Source: Sporosarcina sp. P32b
GTDB lineage: Bacteria; Bacillota; Bacilli; Bacillales_A; Planococcaceae
Direction: 5' to 3'
Assembly: GCF_002743335.1 (NCBI RefSeq)
Contig: NZ_PDZB01000005.1
Location: forward strand, 98,745 to 162,744
DNA: 64,000 nt
Of the stretch, positions 63,864 through 64,000 are shown piece by piece; position 1 is the stretch's first letter; every line of letters starts with the position of its first letter. The notes beneath the pieces are model-generated. The model saw nothing but the letters and a program-made list of their open reading frames with translations, was not told the origin of the DNA and did not search any database. The position numbers were made by a program, and so were the translations under genes.

Positions 63864-63880
63864 GATCCTTGAAAACTGAA
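63864..63880 (+). promoter_or_regulatory. boxA-like antitermination signal of the rRNA leader
   Basis: GATCCTTGAAAACTGAA resembles the Bacillus rRNA boxA (TGCTCTTTGAAAACT). It precedes the 16S gene by about 110 bases; a hairpin GTTTGTG / CACAAAC (63904-63930) follows. Confidence 0.6.
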
Positions 63881-63986
63881 CAGCAAAACGTTAACGAAAT
63901 ACAGTTTGTGCACCTAACGGTGACACAAACAAAATGAGTATCTTAATTGATGCCAGCAAATGAAACTCGAGCTAATCGAATTTCTC

Positions 63987-64000
63987 TTATGGAGAGTTTG
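63987..64000 (+). rRNA. 16S rRNA, first bases only
   Basis: The window ends in TTATGGAGAGTTTG, the beginning of Bacillales 16S rRNA (the universal AGAGTTTGATC primer site). The exact mature 5' end is approximate. Confidence 0.85.

Overview
The window looks like chromosomal core of a Gram-positive, low-to-moderate GC Bacillales bacterium, most likely Planococcaceae (Sporosarcina-like). That rests on protein resemblance to Bacillus subtilis families, strong AGGAGG-type ribosome binding sites, frequent TTG/GTG starts, and a B. subtilis-like gene order from ddl-murF-cshA through acpS-alr-ndoA to the rsb-sigB operon, tex and sprT. The genus is an inference; no complete 16S rRNA is present to test it.

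Layout. 1-4.6 kb: tail of a DUF6612-type lipoprotein gene, then a Fur-box-preceded yclNOPQ catechol-siderophore ABC transporter. 4.6-5.1 kb: a nine-copy 42-bp tandem repeat. 5.1-10.6 kb: niacin permease, a cysteine-free family-4-type uracil-DNA glycosylase, a BmrA-type exporter, alkyladenine glycosylase and a YkvI transporter. 10.6-12.5 kb: divergent hmp (flavohaemoglobin) and nsrR with an FNR-type site exactly at -41.5 of a predicted hmp promoter. 12.5-18.4 kb: ppaC, a Rieske oxidoreductase, a DsbA-like protein, YceI, murB and a KdpD-like Usp protein. 18.7-24.5 kb: a complete mrpABCDEFG Na+/H+ antiporter operon. 24.5-38 kb: regulators (CadC-like, MntR, AraC), cvfB, acetyltransferases, small stress and membrane proteins, yidC, a VanY-type carboxypeptidase, cardiolipin synthase and MFS transporters. 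38.3-41.3 kb: csoR-copZ-copA copper operon. 41.5-46.7 kb: a 46-aa small ORF, a PhnA/YjdM zinc-ribbon protein, rodA, ddl, murF and a carboxylesterase. 47-53 kb: cshA with a structured leader, ydbS-ydbT, rhomboid protease, acpS and the ydcC lipoprotein. 53-62.5 kb: alr, the ndoAI-ndoA toxin-antitoxin pair, rsbR-S-T-U-V-W-sigB-rsbX with an internal sigma-B promoter, and tex. 62.5-64 kb: sprT, five tRNA genes (Glu, Gln, Lys, Leu, Gly) and the first bases of a 16S rRNA gene.

How it fits together. The window encodes the whole stressosome/partner-switching cascade and also two genes elsewhere (a 51-aa membrane protein near 26.1 kb and a 130-aa protein near 30.5 kb) preceded by good sigma-B promoters, so regulator and probable targets lie together. 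Cell-wall genes (murB, rodA, ddl, murF, alr, vanY-like) and metal homeostasis genes (Fur-type siderophore uptake, MntR, CsoR/CopZ/CopA, CadC-like) recur.

There is no prophage, CRISPR array, insertion sequence or obvious defence island. The least ordinary items are regulatory or evolutionary details: the 42-bp array, the FNR/NsrR architecture at hmp, the divergent N-terminus of the EndoAI antitoxin, the terminator hairpin that doubles as a Shine-Dalgarno site before yjdM, the multi-hairpin cshA leader, and tRNA genes placed 5' of the 16S gene.
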